Shown in pieces: positions 54,303 through 63,596 of a DNA stretch of 64,000 nucleotides. Source of the stretch: Actinomycetospora straminea (GTDB taxonomy: Bacteria; Actinomycetota; Actinomycetes; Mycobacteriales; Pseudonocardiaceae); assembly GCF_028737255.1 (NCBI RefSeq), contig NZ_JAQZAN010000011.1:148093-212092 (forward strand), written 5' to 3'. The notes under the pieces were generated by a model. It was not told where the DNA came from and did not search any database. It was given only the letters and a program-made list of their open reading frames with translations. Position numbers and translations under genes: made by a program. Each line of letters starts with the position of its first letter. Position 1 is the first letter of the stretch.

Positions 54303-57179
54303 GTGGTGGACGTGACGGACGTGCGGGTGCTGGGGGCGATCGAGGTCGACGGCGCCCCGGTGCGCTCGGCCCGCGTCCGGCGCCTGCTCGCCCTCCTCGC
54401 GCTCGAGCCGGGCCGCGTCGTCCCCGTCGACCGGCTGGTGGACGACGTCTGGCCCGACGGCGCGCCCGAGCACGGCGAGGCCGCGCTGCACAGCCTCGTC
54501 GCGCGGGCCCGGCGGGTCGTCGGCGCCACGGCGCTCGCCACCCGCCCGCCCGGCTACGCGCTCGAGCTCGCCCCGGACGCCCTCGACGCGACCGCGGCGG
54601 CGGGGCTGCAGGAGCGGGCGCGGGCGGCGGTCGACGCGCACGACCGGGCGTCGCTGCTCGACGAGGCCCTGGCGCTGTGGCGCGGCCCGGCGTTCGCGGA
54701 GTTCGCCGACGAGGAGCCGTTCCGCCCGGTCGCCGTGCGCCTCGAGGAGCTGCGCCGGGAGCTCGAGGACGCCCGCGCGCAGACCGACCTCGACCTCGGG
54801 CGGCCCGGGGACGCCGTCGCGCGGCTCGAGGTTCTCGTGGCGGCGGCGCCGCTGCGGGAGCGCCGCCGCGAGCTGCTGGTCGACGCGCTGCACCGCGCCG
54901 GGCGACCGGGCGACGCCCTCGCCGCGGTCGCCGCACACCGGCGGGTGCTCGCCGACGAGCTGGGCCTCGACCCCGGCCCGGCGATCCGCGAGCTCGAGGC
55001 CCGCGTGCTGGCGGGGGAGCCGGCGCCGCCCGTGGTGGTGGCAGCGAAGGTCACGTCCGCTGCTCCCGACGCAGCGAACGACGCCCTCGCTCCCCACCCC
55101 GGGCCGGCGCTGATCGGGCGCGCCTCGGCCCTGGCCGGCGTCACCGGGGCGCTGGGGAACGGGCCGGTGACGCTCGTGGGGCCCGGCGGGGTCGGGAAGA
55201 CGACGCTCGCCCGGCACGTCGCGGCGTCGGTCTGCGGGTCGTTCGCCGACGGCGTGGTCGTCGCGGAGCTCGCGACGGTGGCCGCCGGCGCCGAGGTCGC
55301 GCCGGCGGTCGTCGCGGCCGTGGGCGCCCCGGGCGCGTCGGGTGCCGACGCCCGCGAGCGGGTCCCCGCGGTCCTGCGCGGGCGCCGCCTGCTGCTGGTC
55401 CTCGACAACGCCGAGCACGTCGTCGACGCCGTCGCCGAGCTGGTCGAGCGCCTCGCCGCCACCTGCCCGACGGTGAGCGTGCTCGCCACCAGCCGCGAGC
55501 CGCTCGGCGTGCCCGGCGAGCGGGTCCGCCCGCTCCCGCCGCTGACCGACGACGCGGCCGTCGCGCTCTTCGCCGAGCGGGCGAGCGCTGCCGACCCGGC
55601 GTTCGCGGTCACCGACGCCAACCGCGAGGCGGTCACCGAGGTCTGCCGGCGGCTCGACCGGCTGCCCCTGGCCCTCGAGCTCGCCGCGGCCCGGATGCGC
55701 GTGGTCTCGCCGGCCGAGCTCGCCGCCGACCTCCCGGTGCACCGGCGCTTCCTGCGCAGCCCGCACCGCGGCGGCACCAGCCGGCACCGCACGCTGCACG
55801 CCGTCGTCGACTGGTCCTACCGCCTCCTCGAGGAGCGCGAGCGCACGGTGCTCGACCGGCTCGGCGTCTTCGCCGGCAGCTTCACGCGGGCCGCCGCGCG
55901 GGCGGTCACCGACGAGCCCGACCTCGACGGGGTCCTCGCCGCGCTCGTGGACAAGTCGCTGGTCACCGCGTCGGTGGACCACGCCGGCACCGGCCCGACG
56001 CGCTACGCGCTGCTCGAGACCGTGCGGGCCCACGCCCGCGAGCGGCTCGACGAGGCCGGGGCGACCGACACGGTCCGGCGCCGCCACGCCGAGCACGTGC
56101 GGGCCCACCTCGAGCGCCACGGGCAGCTCATCGGCCCCGACGCGGCCCGCCGGCTCAGCGCGATCGAGGCGGAGTGGGACGAGGTGCGCGCGGCCGTGGC
56201 GTGGGGCGCCGAGCACGACCCGGCGCTGGCGGCGGCGACGGTCGCGCAGCTCTCCGACGTCGCCGAGGTCCGGATGACACCCGAGATCTTCACGTGGGCC
56301 GACGACCTGCTCGCCGGCGGCGCGGACCTCGGCGCGGCGGGCGCCGCGGTGCACGCGGTCGCGGCCGGCGGGGCCCGGTTCGCGGGCGACCTGGACCGCG
56401 CCGAGCGTCACGTCGCCGCCGGTCAGGAGCTCGCCGGCCCGGACGATCCCGCCCGGCCGGTCCTGGCGTTCCTCGCCGCCGAGGTCGCCCTGTTCGCCGG
56501 GCGGACCGACGCGTCGGCGCGGGCGGCGGCGGAGAGCGAGCAGCTCGGCGACGGGCGGGCGTCGACCCTCGCCACCTGCACCCGCGTCCTCGCCGCCGCG
56601 TACGCCGGCGACCCCGACGCGGTGGCCGCCGCCGACGACCTGGACGCGCAGGTCCGGGCCACCGGCGACCCGCTGCTCGTCCCGTGGACCACCTACACCG
56701 CCGGCGAGGTCCGCGCCGACCGCGATCCACCGGCGGCCCTTGAGCGGATCGAGGAGGCCGTCCGCCTCGCGGGCGAGGTCGGCGAGCAGTACGTGCTGGG
56801 GGTCGCCCTGGTGACGGTGACCTCGCTGCGCGCCCGCGCCGGCGACACCGCCGCCGCGGCCCGCTCGGCGCTCGCGTCGCTCGAGCACTGGCGCGGCACC
56901 GGCAACCGCACCCACCAGTGGGTCGGGCTGCGCACCGTCGCCGAGCTCCTCGCCGCGTCCGGCCGCGACGAGCAGGCCGCGGAGCTCCTCGGCGGCCTGC
57001 TCACCCGGCGCTCCGGCGGCGCGCTGTTCGGTGCCGACGCCGCCCGCCTCGCCGCGCTGCGCGACGACCTCGCCGAGCATCTCGGCGACGAGGAGCTCGA
57101 ACGCGCCGAGCGCCGCGGCGCCGCCCGCGACGACGACGGTCTCGTCGACCTCGCCCGCGAGGTCCTCCGCGCTCCCTGA
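54303..57179 (+). CDS. SARP/AfsR-like transcriptional regulator (BTAD-NB-ARC-TPR), second copy
   Basis: 958 residues, same architecture as the protein at 45125. Winged helix at about 5-85 (RVRRLLALLALEPGRVVPVDRLVDDVWP), BTAD to about 240, ATPase with GPGGVGKTTLARHV near 293 and LLLVLDNAEHVVDA near 365, then helical repeats. The linker before the ATPase (residues 247-264) is encoded by a copy of the dispersed hairpin repeat. GTG 54303 or the GTGs at 54306/54312 may be used; TAGGCT at 54287 is a -10 candidate. It is divergent from marR/Rph-like and is their possible activator. Confidence 0.86.
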   Translation: MVDVTDVRVLGAIEVDGAPVRSARVRRLLALLALEPGRVVPVDRLVDDVWPDGAPEHGEAALHSLVARARRVVGATALATRPPGYALELAPDALDATAAAGLQERARAAVDAHDRASLLDEALALWRGPAFAEFADEEPFRPVAVRLEELRRELEDARAQTDLDLGRPGDAVARLEVLVAAAPLRERRRELLVDALHRAGRPGDALAAVAAHRRVLADELGLDPGPAIRELEARVLAGEPAPPVVVAAKVTSAAPDAANDALAPHPGPALIGRASALAGVTGALGNGPVTLVGPGGVGKTTLARHVAASVCGSFADGVVVAELATVAAGAEVAPAVVAAVGAPGASGADARERVPAVLRGRRLLLVLDNAEHVVDAVAELVERLAATCPTVSVLATSREPLGVPGERVRPLPPLTDDAAVALFAERASAADPAFAVTDANREAVTEVCRRLDRLPLALELAAARMRVVSPAELAADLPVHRRFLRSPHRGGTSRHRTLHAVVDWSYRLLEERERTVLDRLGVFAGSFTRAAARAVTDEPDLDGVLAALVDKSLVTASVDHAGTGPTRYALLETVRAHARERLDEAGATDTVRRRHAEHVRAHLERHGQLIGPDAARRLSAIEAEWDEVRAAVAWGAEHDPALAAATVAQLSDVAEVRMTPEIFTWADDLLAGGADLGAAGAAVHAVAAGGARFAGDLDRAERHVAAGQELAGPDDPARPVLAFLAAEVALFAGRTDASARAAAESEQLGDGRASTLATCTRVLAAAYAGDPDAVAAADDLDAQVRATGDPLLVPWTTYTAGEVRADRDPPAALERIEEAVRLAGEVGEQYVLGVALVTVTSLRARAGDTAAAARSALASLEHWRGTGNRTHQWVGLRTVAELLAASGRDEQAAELLGGLLTRRSGGALFGADAARLAALRDDLAEHLGDEELERAERRGAARDDDGLVDLAREVLRAP
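55041..55093. repeat. Hairpin repeat copy inside the second SARP gene (copy F)
   Basis: 53 nt starting gcagcgaaggtcacgtccgc. It aligns without gaps to 27673-27725 in the VirB6-like gene (40 of 53 identical by my count). It contributes an Ala-rich linker between the BTAD and ATPase domains, read in frame. Confidence 0.7.
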
Positions 57180-57219
57180 GAGGGCCTCATCGGACCCGGC
57201 GACGCCTGAGTCCCGGGTT

Positions 57220-57260
57220 ACTGGCTCGTATCGCTCGCCCACCGAGCGATACGAGCCAGT
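57220..57260. terminator. Bidirectional terminator hairpin
   Basis: Perfect 18-bp stem: ACTGGCTCGTATCGCTCG at 57220-57237 and its complement at 57243-57260, with a 5-nt loop. It lies between the converging SARP and ABC-F genes. A partial second copy of the loop and right arm (cgcccaccgggcgataccag) follows within 40 bp. Confidence 0.8.
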
Positions 57261-57296
57261 CACCGCCCGCCGGCCCGCCCACCGGGCGATACCAGC

Positions 57297-58946
57297 TCAC
57301 CTGTGCTCGCGCACCCGTCCCGCGTCGAGGTGCCACTGCCGGGTGGTGGCGACGCCGGCGAGCAGGCGCCGGTCGTGCGAGACGAGCAGCAGCGTGCCCT
57401 CGAACGACGCGAGCGCGGACTCGAGCTGCTCGATCGCGGGCAGGTCGAGGTGGTTGGTGGGCTCGTCGAGCACCAGCAGGTTCACGCCCCGGGCCTGCAG
57501 CAGCGCGAGGGCGGCACGGGTGCGCTCGCCGGGGGAGAGGGTGTCGGCGCCGCGGTGCACGTGCTCGGCGCCGAGCCCGAACTTGGCGAGCAGGGTGCGG
57601 ACCTCGGCGGTCGGCCAGCGGTCGAGCTCGGGCTCCCGGGAGAAGACGTCGAGCAGGGCGTCCGCGCCGGTGAGCAGGCCGCGCGCCTGGTCGACCTCGC
57701 CGACGACCACCCCCGACCCCAGCGCCGCCCGGCCCGCGTCGGGGGCGAGGCGGCCGAGCAGCAGGGCGAGCAGCGTCGACTTGCCGGACCCGTTGGCGCC
57801 GGTGATGGCGACCCGGTCGGCGTAGTCGAGCTGGAGGGTGACGGGGCCGAGGGTGAAGTCGCCCCGCCTGACCACCGCGCCGTCGAGCGTCGCGACGACC
57901 GTCCCCGAGCGCGGGGCCGCCGCGATCGACATCCGCAGCTCCCACTCCTTGCGGGGCTCCTCGACGACCTCCATGCGCTCGATCCGCCGCTCGGTCTGGG
58001 CGATCTTCGACGCCTGCTTCTCCGAGGTCTGCCCGCGGTGGTGCTTCACGTGCTTGTCGGGGTCGGTGGCCTTCTTGCGGGCGTTGCGCACGCCCTTGTC
58101 CACCCACTGCTTCTGGGTCTGCATGCGCGCGGTCAGCTCGGAGCGCTTCTCGGCGTACTCCTCGTAGGCCTCGCGGGCGTGCCGGCGCGCGGTGGCCCGT
58201 TCGACGAGGTAGGCCTCGTAGCCGCCGCCGTACTGGGTGATCCGCTGCTGGGCGAGGTCCAGCTCGAGCACCGAGGTGACGGTCCGGGCCAGGAACTCGC
58301 GGTCGTGGCTGACGAGCACCGTGCCCGCGCGCAGCTCCCGCACCCAGCGCTCGAGGCGCTCGAGCCCCGCGAGGTCGAGGTCGTTCGTGGGTTCGTCGAG
58401 CAGGAACACGTCGAAGCGCGCGAGCAGCAGCGAGGCGAGGTTGGCGCGCGCGGCCTGGCCGCCGGAGAGCGCGGTCATCGGGGCGTCGAGCAGGTCGGCG
58501 GGGAAGCCGAGGTCGTCGGCGACCTCGCCGGTGCGCTCGTCGAGGTCGGCGCCGCCGAGGTCCAGCCAGCGCTCCAGCGCCACGGCGTAGGCCTCGTCGG
58601 CGCCGGGGACGCCCTCGGCGAGCGCCGTGGTCGCGGTCTCGAGCGTGGCGGCCGCGTCGGTGACACCGGTGCGCCGGCCGAGGAAGGCGCGCACGGTCTC
58701 GCCCGGGACGCGCGCGGTCTCCTGCGGCAGGTGGCCGACGGTCGCGGTCGGCGGGGTGACGGCGACCGATCCCTGGTCCGGCGCGGCGAGCCCGGCGAGC
58801 AGGCGCAGCAGGGTGGACTTCCCGGCGCCGTTGACCCCGACCAGCCCGATGACGTCGCCGGGCGCGACGACGAGGTCGAGACCGGAGAACAGCACCCGGG
58901 CGCCGTGCGCGGCGGCGAGGTCCCGCGCGACCAGCGTGGCGCTCAC
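57297..58946 (-). CDS. ABC-F family ATPase (ribosome-associated)
   Basis: About 549 residues with two ABC domains and no membrane helices. Domain 1: GVNGAGKST near 41, LSGGQAARANLA and LLDEPTNDLD. A charged linker of about 80 residues (AYEEYAEKRSELTARMQTQ) follows. Domain 2: GANGSGKST, LSPGERTRAALALL and LVLDEPTNHLD. ABC-F proteins bind the ribosome E site and either protect against antibiotics or tune translation. This one could belong to either class. GTG 58946 lies 8 nt after TAGAGT, so it is probably leaderless; GTG 58952 is the alternative. Confidence 0.9.
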   Translation of the reverse strand: MSATLVARDLAAAHGARVLFSGLDLVVAPGDVIGLVGVNGAGKSTLLRLLAGLAAPDQGSVAVTPPTATVGHLPQETARVPGETVRAFLGRRTGVTDAAATLETATTALAEGVPGADEAYAVALERWLDLGGADLDERTGEVADDLGFPADLLDAPMTALSGGQAARANLASLLLARFDVFLLDEPTNDLDLAGLERLERWVRELRAGTVLVSHDREFLARTVTSVLELDLAQQRITQYGGGYEAYLVERATARRHAREAYEEYAEKRSELTARMQTQKQWVDKGVRNARKKATDPDKHVKHHRGQTSEKQASKIAQTERRIERMEVVEEPRKEWELRMSIAAAPRSGTVVATLDGAVVRRGDFTLGPVTLQLDYADRVAITGANGSGKSTLLALLLGRLAPDAGRAALGSGVVVGEVDQARGLLTGADALLDVFSREPELDRWPTAEVRTLLAKFGLGAEHVHRGADTLSPGERTRAALALLQARGVNLLVLDEPTNHLDLPAIEQLESALASFEGTLLLVSHDRRLLAGVATTRQWHLDAGRVREHR

Positions 58947-58954
58947 GATCACCG

Positions 58955-58960
58955 ACTCTA
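58955..58960 (-). promoter_or_regulatory. Predicted -10 box, ABC-F gene
   Basis: TAGAGT on the minus strand, 8 nt before GTG 58946; leaderless geometry. Confidence 0.5.
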
Positions 58961-58986
58961 ACCGCGCCCCGCGACCCCCTTCGTGA

Positions 58987-59019
58987 GCGCTTTCCACGGT
59001 CCTAGCCGTGGAAAGTGCG
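58987..59019. promoter_or_regulatory. Inverted repeat in the divergent ABC-F / membrane-protein region
   Basis: Perfect arms CTTTCCACGG (58990-58999) and CCGTGGAAAG (59006-59015) around TCCTAG, with flanking GCGC matches. It lies upstream of the ABC-F -10 box and of the divergent gene, so an operator is more likely than a terminator. Confidence 0.6.
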
Positions 59020-59073
59020 CACATGACCCGGCGCGCCGGTGACGGGCTGCACGATGGGGGGACGCGGGCGTCG

Positions 59074-59079
59074 TACCCT
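59074..59079 (+). promoter_or_regulatory. Predicted -10 box, Rv0383c-like gene and pyrE operon
   Basis: TACCCT, 7 nt before GTG 59087; leaderless geometry. It probably drives four overlapping genes up to 62740. Confidence 0.5.
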
Positions 59080-59086
59080 GCAGGGC

Positions 59087-59935
59087 GTGCCTGCCTGGGT
59101 CTGGTTCGTCGTCGCGGCGCTCGCCGCGGGCGGCGGGGCGCTGCTCCTGCTCTCCGACCGCGCGCGCACCGGCGGACACCGTCGCGACCGGCGCCGCTGG
59201 GCCGAGCAGAAGAGCTGGGAGTTCGTCGACGTCGACCCCGTCCTGCCGAGCCGCTGGCGCTACGGCGCCGTGCACCAAGGCGGGCACGGCCGCGCCCTCG
59301 ACCTCGCCACCGGCGCCGTGCCCGGCCCCGGCGGCCGCCGCCTCGCCCACGTCTTCGACCACGAGCAGGCCGGCCAGGTCACCGGCATCGTCGCCGCGGT
59401 GCGCGGGGTGGCGACGCTCCCCGTCGCGCTCGAGCTGCGCCTGCCCTCGGCGCCGCTTCCCGACGACGCCGGCCTCGACTCGCTGGGCCAGGTCGGCGAG
59501 CGCTACGCGTTCGTCACCTCGGTCGCCCAGGCCCGCCCGCTGATCACCCCCGAGGTCGCGCGCGCCGCCGACCTCGTCGGCGACGACGTCCCGCTCGTCT
59601 GGGCCGAGGACACGTGGGTGCTCGCGAGCATCGACGCCGGCGCCGACCCCGAGCGCGTCCAGGGCCTGCTGCAGGCGCTCGTCGAGGTGTCGGTGGCCCT
59701 CGAGGACGCCGCCGGCGGCGGCGAGGAGGACCCCTACGCCGCCGGGCCCGCGCCCGCGGACGCCGCAGCTCCCCACGACGCCCCCGACGCTGGCCCCGAG
59801 GACGCCGCCCGCCCCGTCGACCCCCCGGCCGCCCCCCGCCCGACCCACCGCGACAACCCCGCGGACATCCCCTACGACATCGAGGACGACGAGTTCGGGC
59901 CCGGCGCCCGCAGCAGTTCGTCCTCGGGGCGGTGA
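59087..59935 (+). CDS. Conserved membrane-anchored protein (Rv0383c-like)
   Basis: 282 residues. One membrane helix lies at residues 3-23 ([19 protein letters not shown]). A mixed alpha/beta domain (about 35-210) has [23 protein letters not shown] and [23 protein letters not shown]. The tail is long, Asp/Pro/Ala-rich and acidic. No catalytic motif is seen. In mycobacteria a similar gene (Rv0383c) adjoins pyrE; here a double SDR lies between. Start chosen at GTG 59087 by the TACCCT box and because the membrane helix begins at once. Coupled to the next gene by GTGA. Confidence 0.75.
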   Translation: MPAWVWFVVAALAAGGGALLLLSDRARTGGHRRDRRRWAEQKSWEFVDVDPVLPSRWRYGAVHQGGHGRALDLATGAVPGPGGRRLAHVFDHEQAGQVTGIVAAVRGVATLPVALELRLPSAPLPDDAGLDSLGQVGERYAFVTSVAQARPLITPEVARAADLVGDDVPLVWAEDTWVLASIDAGADPERVQGLLQALVEVSVALEDAAGGGEEDPYAAGPAPADAAAPHDAPDAGPEDAARPVDPPAAPRPTHRDNPADIPYDIEDDEFGPGARSSSSSGR

Positions 59936-61527
59936 GCGGACCCGTCCCGCGCCGGACCCTGGTCACGTCCGCGGACAGCGACCTGGGCCGCGCGTTCGTC
60001 CGACGCCTGCACGCCGCGGGCGACGAGCTGGTCCTCGCGGGCGGTGCGCGCGAGGCGCTCGAGGCGCTGGCCGGGGAGCTCGGCGGGGAGCCCGGCGGAA
60101 CCCGCCCCGAGGTCCTGCCCGGCGACCTCGCCGACGCCGACGACCTCGACCTCGTCGCCCGCCGCCTCGCGGCCGACACGCGCCCGATCGACCTGCTCGT
60201 CGTCGGCCCCGCGCCGGCGGGCACCGAGGCCCTGCCCGACGGCGACCCCGCCCTGGTGCGCGCCGCCCTCGACCGCGGCGCCGGCGCCGTGCTGGCGCTC
60301 CTGCGCGCCGCGCTGCCGGGGATGATCGCCCGCGGGCACCCCGGCCCGAGCGGAGCGATCACCGTCGCCGGCCCCGGGGCCTACGTGCCGCTGGCCGGCG
60401 CGCCCGGTCTCGACGGCGCCGCGCAGGCCTACGTCGCCATGCTCACCGAGTCGCTGGCCCAGGCCCTGGCGCGCGACGGGCTGGCCCTGACCGTCGTCTG
60501 CCCCACCCCGCCCCCGGGCCGGGCCGCCGACGCGGTGGCGATGCGCATCGCCCCGCCCGACGCCGACGCCGTGGCGGCCGCCGCGCTCGCCGACCACGCC
60601 GCCGGGCACCCGGTCTCGACGCCCGGCATCGGCCTCAAGGCGCTCGCCGGCGTGTCGCGGCTCGTCCCGTTCGACGCCGTGCGCGCCGCGTCCGGACTGC
60701 GCCGGGGCGGGGGCCTCGCCGGCGCCCTGCGCGACCGCCGCGCTCCGCGGGGCGCCCGCGACGGCACGGCGCTGGTCACCGGCGCCAGCTCCGGGATCGG
60801 CGCCGCGTTCGCCGAGCAGCTCGCCGTCGCCGGGCACGACCTCGTCCTCGTCGCCCGCGACGCCGGCCGTCTCGAGAGCCTCGCCGAGCGCCTGCGGGCG
60901 CGGTACGGGGTCGACGTCGAGGTGCTCGTCGCCGACCTCGCGGCGGCCGCCGAGCGGCGGCGGGTCACCGCGCGGCTGGACGCCGGCCGTCCCATCGCCC
61001 TGCTCGTCAACAACGCGGGCTACGCGACCGCCGGCGAGTTCGTCGACACCGACCCGGCGGCCCTGCACGCGAACTACGAGGTCAACATGGCCGCCGTGCT
61101 CGAGCTGACCGCCGCCGCGCTTCCCGGGATGGTGGCGCGCGGGCGCGGCGACGTCGTCAACGTCTCCAGCGTGGCTGGCTTCCTGCCCGGGCGCGGGTCG
61201 GTCTACAGCGCCGGCAAGACCTACGTCACCACGCTCTCGCAGAACCTCGCCCTGACCCTGGGCGGCACCGGGGTGCGGGTGATGGCGCTGTGCCCGGGCT
61301 TCACGCGCACGGAGTTCCACGCGCGCCTGGGGCAGGAGCGCCAGGGCCCGGACTGGCTGTGGCTGGACGCGGACAGGGTGGTGTCGGAGGGTCTCGACGA
61401 CCTCGAGGCGGGCAAGGCGGTGTCGGTGCCGGGCGCGGTGTACAAGACGATCGTCGGCGCGACGCGGATGGTGCCGCGCGCCCTGCTGCGGGCGCTCGCC
61501 GCCCGCACGGCGACGGGCCGCGGATGA
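59932..61527 (+). CDS. Fused tandem short-chain dehydrogenase (degenerate + intact SDR)
   Basis: 531 residues made of two SDR units. The second unit (about 280-531) is intact: [22 protein letters not shown], catalytic Ser in VSSVAGF and YSAGK. The first unit (1-270) keeps the fold ([25 protein letters not shown]) but its glycine motif is broken. NNAG is replaced by VVGPAPAG and YxxxK by YVAML, so it can hardly be catalytic. It may serve for dimer formation or regulation. Substrate unknown. The gene overlaps both neighbours (GTGA upstream, ATGA into pyrE), showing tight co-expression with pyrimidine synthesis. Confidence 0.83.
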   Translation: MSGPVPRRTLVTSADSDLGRAFVRRLHAAGDELVLAGGAREALEALAGELGGEPGGTRPEVLPGDLADADDLDLVARRLAADTRPIDLLVVGPAPAGTEALPDGDPALVRAALDRGAGAVLALLRAALPGMIARGHPGPSGAITVAGPGAYVPLAGAPGLDGAAQAYVAMLTESLAQALARDGLALTVVCPTPPPGRAADAVAMRIAPPDADAVAAAALADHAAGHPVSTPGIGLKALAGVSRLVPFDAVRAASGLRRGGGLAGALRDRRAPRGARDGTALVTGASSGIGAAFAEQLAVAGHDLVLVARDAGRLESLAERLRARYGVDVEVLVADLAAAAERRRVTARLDAGRPIALLVNNAGYATAGEFVDTDPAALHANYEVNMAAVLELTAAALPGMVARGRGDVVNVSSVAGFLPGRGSVYSAGKTYVTTLSQNLALTLGGTGVRVMALCPGFTRTEFHARLGQERQGPDWLWLDADRVVSEGLDDLEAGKAVSVPGAVYKTIVGATRMVPRALLRALAARTATGRG

Positions 61528-62075
61528 CGGCCCCGGCGGTGGACCCCGACGGCCGCTCCCGGCTCGCGGCCCTGGTCACCGAGCTCGCCGTCGTCCACGG
61601 GAAGGTCATGCTCTCGTCCGGCCGCGAGGCCGACTACTACGTCGACCTGCGCCGCGCGACGCTGCACCACGAGGCCGGGCCGCTGATCGGGCGCCTCGTG
61701 CGCGAGCTGACCGCCGACTGGGACTACGACGCCGCCGGCGGGCTCACCCTCGGCGCCGACCCGGTCGCGCTCGCGGTGATGCACGCCCCCGGCGCGCCGG
61801 TCGACGCCTGCGTGGTGCGCTCGGCCGCGAAGACCCACGGCATGCAGCGGCGCATCGAGGGCCCGGATGTCGCCGGACGCCGGGTGCTCGCCGTCGAGGA
61901 CACCTCGACCACCGGCGGCAGCGTGCTGACCGCCGTGGACGCGCTGGTCGAGGCGGGCGCGGACGTGGTCGGCGTCGTCACCGTCGTCGACCGCGGCACC
62001 GGCGCGACCGAGGCCGTCGAGGCCCGTGGCCTGGCCTGCCGCTCCCTGCTCGGGCTGGCCGACCTGGGGCTGTGA
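61524..62075 (+). CDS. pyrE: Orotate phosphoribosyltransferase
   Basis: 183 residues. PyrE joins orotate and PRPP to give OMP in pyrimidine synthesis. Signatures: [18 protein letters not shown] at the N-terminus, [16 protein letters not shown] (the catalytic-loop region) and the PRPP loop [19 protein letters not shown]. The first acidic pair of the PRPP loop is ED. Length fits actinobacterial PyrE. ATG 61524 overlaps the SDR stop; its own stop overlaps the SpoU gene (GTGA). Cytoplasmic homodimer by family knowledge. Synteny with mycobacterial pyrE (Rv0382c) supports the call. Confidence 0.92.
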   Translation: MTAPAVDPDGRSRLAALVTELAVVHGKVMLSSGREADYYVDLRRATLHHEAGPLIGRLVRELTADWDYDAAGGLTLGADPVALAVMHAPGAPVDACVVRSAAKTHGMQRRIEGPDVAGRRVLAVEDTSTTGGSVLTAVDALVEAGADVVGVVTVVDRGTGATEAVEARGLACRSLLGLADLGL

Positions 62076-62740
62076 GCGACCCCGGCCCCGAGGATGACCA
62101 GCCCGGCCCCACCGAGTGGACGACCGGGCCGGATCCGGTCGGGGTCGGACCCTGGCCGGGCGGGCCGGCGGCCTGGCCGGACGACCCGCGCTACGACCCC
62201 GAGCTCCTCGCCGCCGGCGACCGGCGCAACGTCGTCGACCGCTACCGCTACTGGCGCCGCGAGGCCGTCGTCGCCGACCTCGACCGGCGGCGCCACCCGT
62301 TCCACGTCGCCATCGAGAACCTGCACCACGACGCCAACATCGGCACGATCGTGCGCACCGCGAACGCCTTCGCCGCGGCGGCCGTGCACGTCGTCGGGCG
62401 GCGGCGCTGGAACCGGCGGGGGGCGATGGTCACCGACCGCTACCAGCACGTGCACCACCACGCCGACGTCGCCGCCCTGCTCGCCTGGGCGCACGCCGAG
62501 GACCTCGCGGTGGTCGCCGTCGACAACGGCCCGGGGGCGGCGGCGCTCGAGACCGCGGAGCTGCCACGCCGCTGCGTGCTGCTGTTCGGTCAGGAGGGTG
62601 TCGGGCTCACGCCGGCGGCCGTGGCCGGCGCGGACACGGTGCTGGCGATCGCGCAGTACGGCTCGACGCGGTCGATCAACGCCGGCGTCGCGGCCGGGAT
62701 CGCCATGCACGCCTGGATCCGCGCGCACGCCGCGCGGTAG
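62072..62740 (+). CDS. SpoU-family (TrmH) RNA 2'-O-methyltransferase
   Basis: 222 residues. A Pro/Asp-rich leader of about 45 residues is followed by a SPOUT domain with all three motifs: DANIGTIVRTANAF near 90, LLFGQEGVGLT near 172, and IAQYGSTRSINAGVAAGIAM near 192. The enzyme methylates the 2'-hydroxyl of a tRNA or rRNA ribose with SAM, through the family's knotted fold. The target nucleotide is unknown. GTG 62072 overlaps the pyrE stop, so it is the last gene of a four-gene unit. It converges on the DedA gene 16 nt away. Confidence 0.9.
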   Translation: MSDPGPEDDQPGPTEWTTGPDPVGVGPWPGGPAAWPDDPRYDPELLAAGDRRNVVDRYRYWRREAVVADLDRRRHPFHVAIENLHHDANIGTIVRTANAFAAAAVHVVGRRRWNRRGAMVTDRYQHVHHHADVAALLAWAHAEDLAVVAVDNGPGAAALETAELPRRCVLLFGQEGVGLTPAAVAGADTVLAIAQYGSTRSINAGVAAGIAMHAWIRAHAAR

Positions 62741-62756
62741 GTCACGCCGTCGGGCG

Positions 62757-63524
62757 TCAGCGGCGCCGGTCGATGTGCTGGGTGGGGCCGTCGACGCCGG
62801 GGTCGATGACCTGGGTCGGCTCGTCGGTCGCCCCGTCGAGGACGTCCTCGGCCAGGCCCTGGGCCCCGAGCTTGCGCTCCCGGCGTGCCTTGACGAGCTC
62901 CACGACGATCGGCACCAGGGACAGCGCGACCACGAGGATGAGCATGGCCTCGATGTTGTTCTTGACGAACTCGAACTGGCCGAGCCCGGCCCCGAGCAGC
63001 GTCACCCCGGCGGCCCACGCGATGCCGCCGATCAGCGAGAACGTCAGGAACCGGCGCGCGTCCATGCGCCCGACGCCGGCCATGACGGTGATGAACGTGC
63101 GCACGATCGGCACGAAACGGCCGAGCACGATGGCGCGGTTGCCGTACTTGTCGAAGAACTTCTGCGTGCGCTCGACGTTCTCGCGCTTGAAGAGCTTCGA
63201 GTTCGGCCGGTCGAAGATCGGGGGCCCGGCCTTGAGCCCGATCCAGTAGCCCAGCGCGTTGCCGAGGAACGCGCACACCACCAGCAGCACGCACACCAGC
63301 CACAGCGGCGTGTCGATGAGGCCGGTGACCACCGCGAGGCCGGTGATGAACAGCAGCGAGTCACCGGGCAGGAAGAAGCCGACCAGCAGTCCGCACTCGG
63401 CGAAGATGATCAGGCACACACCCGCGAGGGCCCAGGGGCCCAGCGCCTCGATGATGTACTGCGGGTCCAGCCACTCGGGGCCGAGGGCCTGCACCGTGGT
63501 GGCGGCGGCGAGGGTGGGCGACAC
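62757..63524 (-). CDS. DedA-family membrane protein
   Basis: 255 residues. SNARE-associated/VTT domain: FAECGLLVGFFLPGDSLLFITG, GNALGYWIGLKAGPPIFDRPNS, GNRAIVLGRFVPIVRTFITVMAGVGRMDARRF, with the conserved acidic and Arg residues and about five hydrophobic segments. DedA proteins act as flippases for undecaprenyl phosphate or phosphatidylethanolamine-type lipids and support membrane potential. The C-terminal 55 residues are charged and cytoplasmic. GTG 63524 lies 8 nt after TACGGT, so it is probably leaderless. Confidence 0.9.
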   Translation of the reverse strand: MSPTLAAATTVQALGPEWLDPQYIIEALGPWALAGVCLIIFAECGLLVGFFLPGDSLLFITGLAVVTGLIDTPLWLVCVLLVVCAFLGNALGYWIGLKAGPPIFDRPNSKLFKRENVERTQKFFDKYGNRAIVLGRFVPIVRTFITVMAGVGRMDARRFLTFSLIGGIAWAAGVTLLGAGLGQFEFVKNNIEAMLILVVALSLVPIVVELVKARRERKLGAQGLAEDVLDGATDEPTQVIDPGVDGPTQHIDRRR

Positions 63525-63532
63525 GTCTCAGC

Positions 63533-63538
63533 ACCGTA
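63533..63538 (-). promoter_or_regulatory. Predicted -10 box, dedA-like gene
   Basis: TACGGT on the minus strand, 8 nt before GTG 63524; leaderless geometry. Confidence 0.5.
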
Positions 63539-63596
63539 CGCGGCGACCCTGGGTGCCAGCGGTGGGGCACCCGGTTCGTCCGCGTGTGGGACCCGC

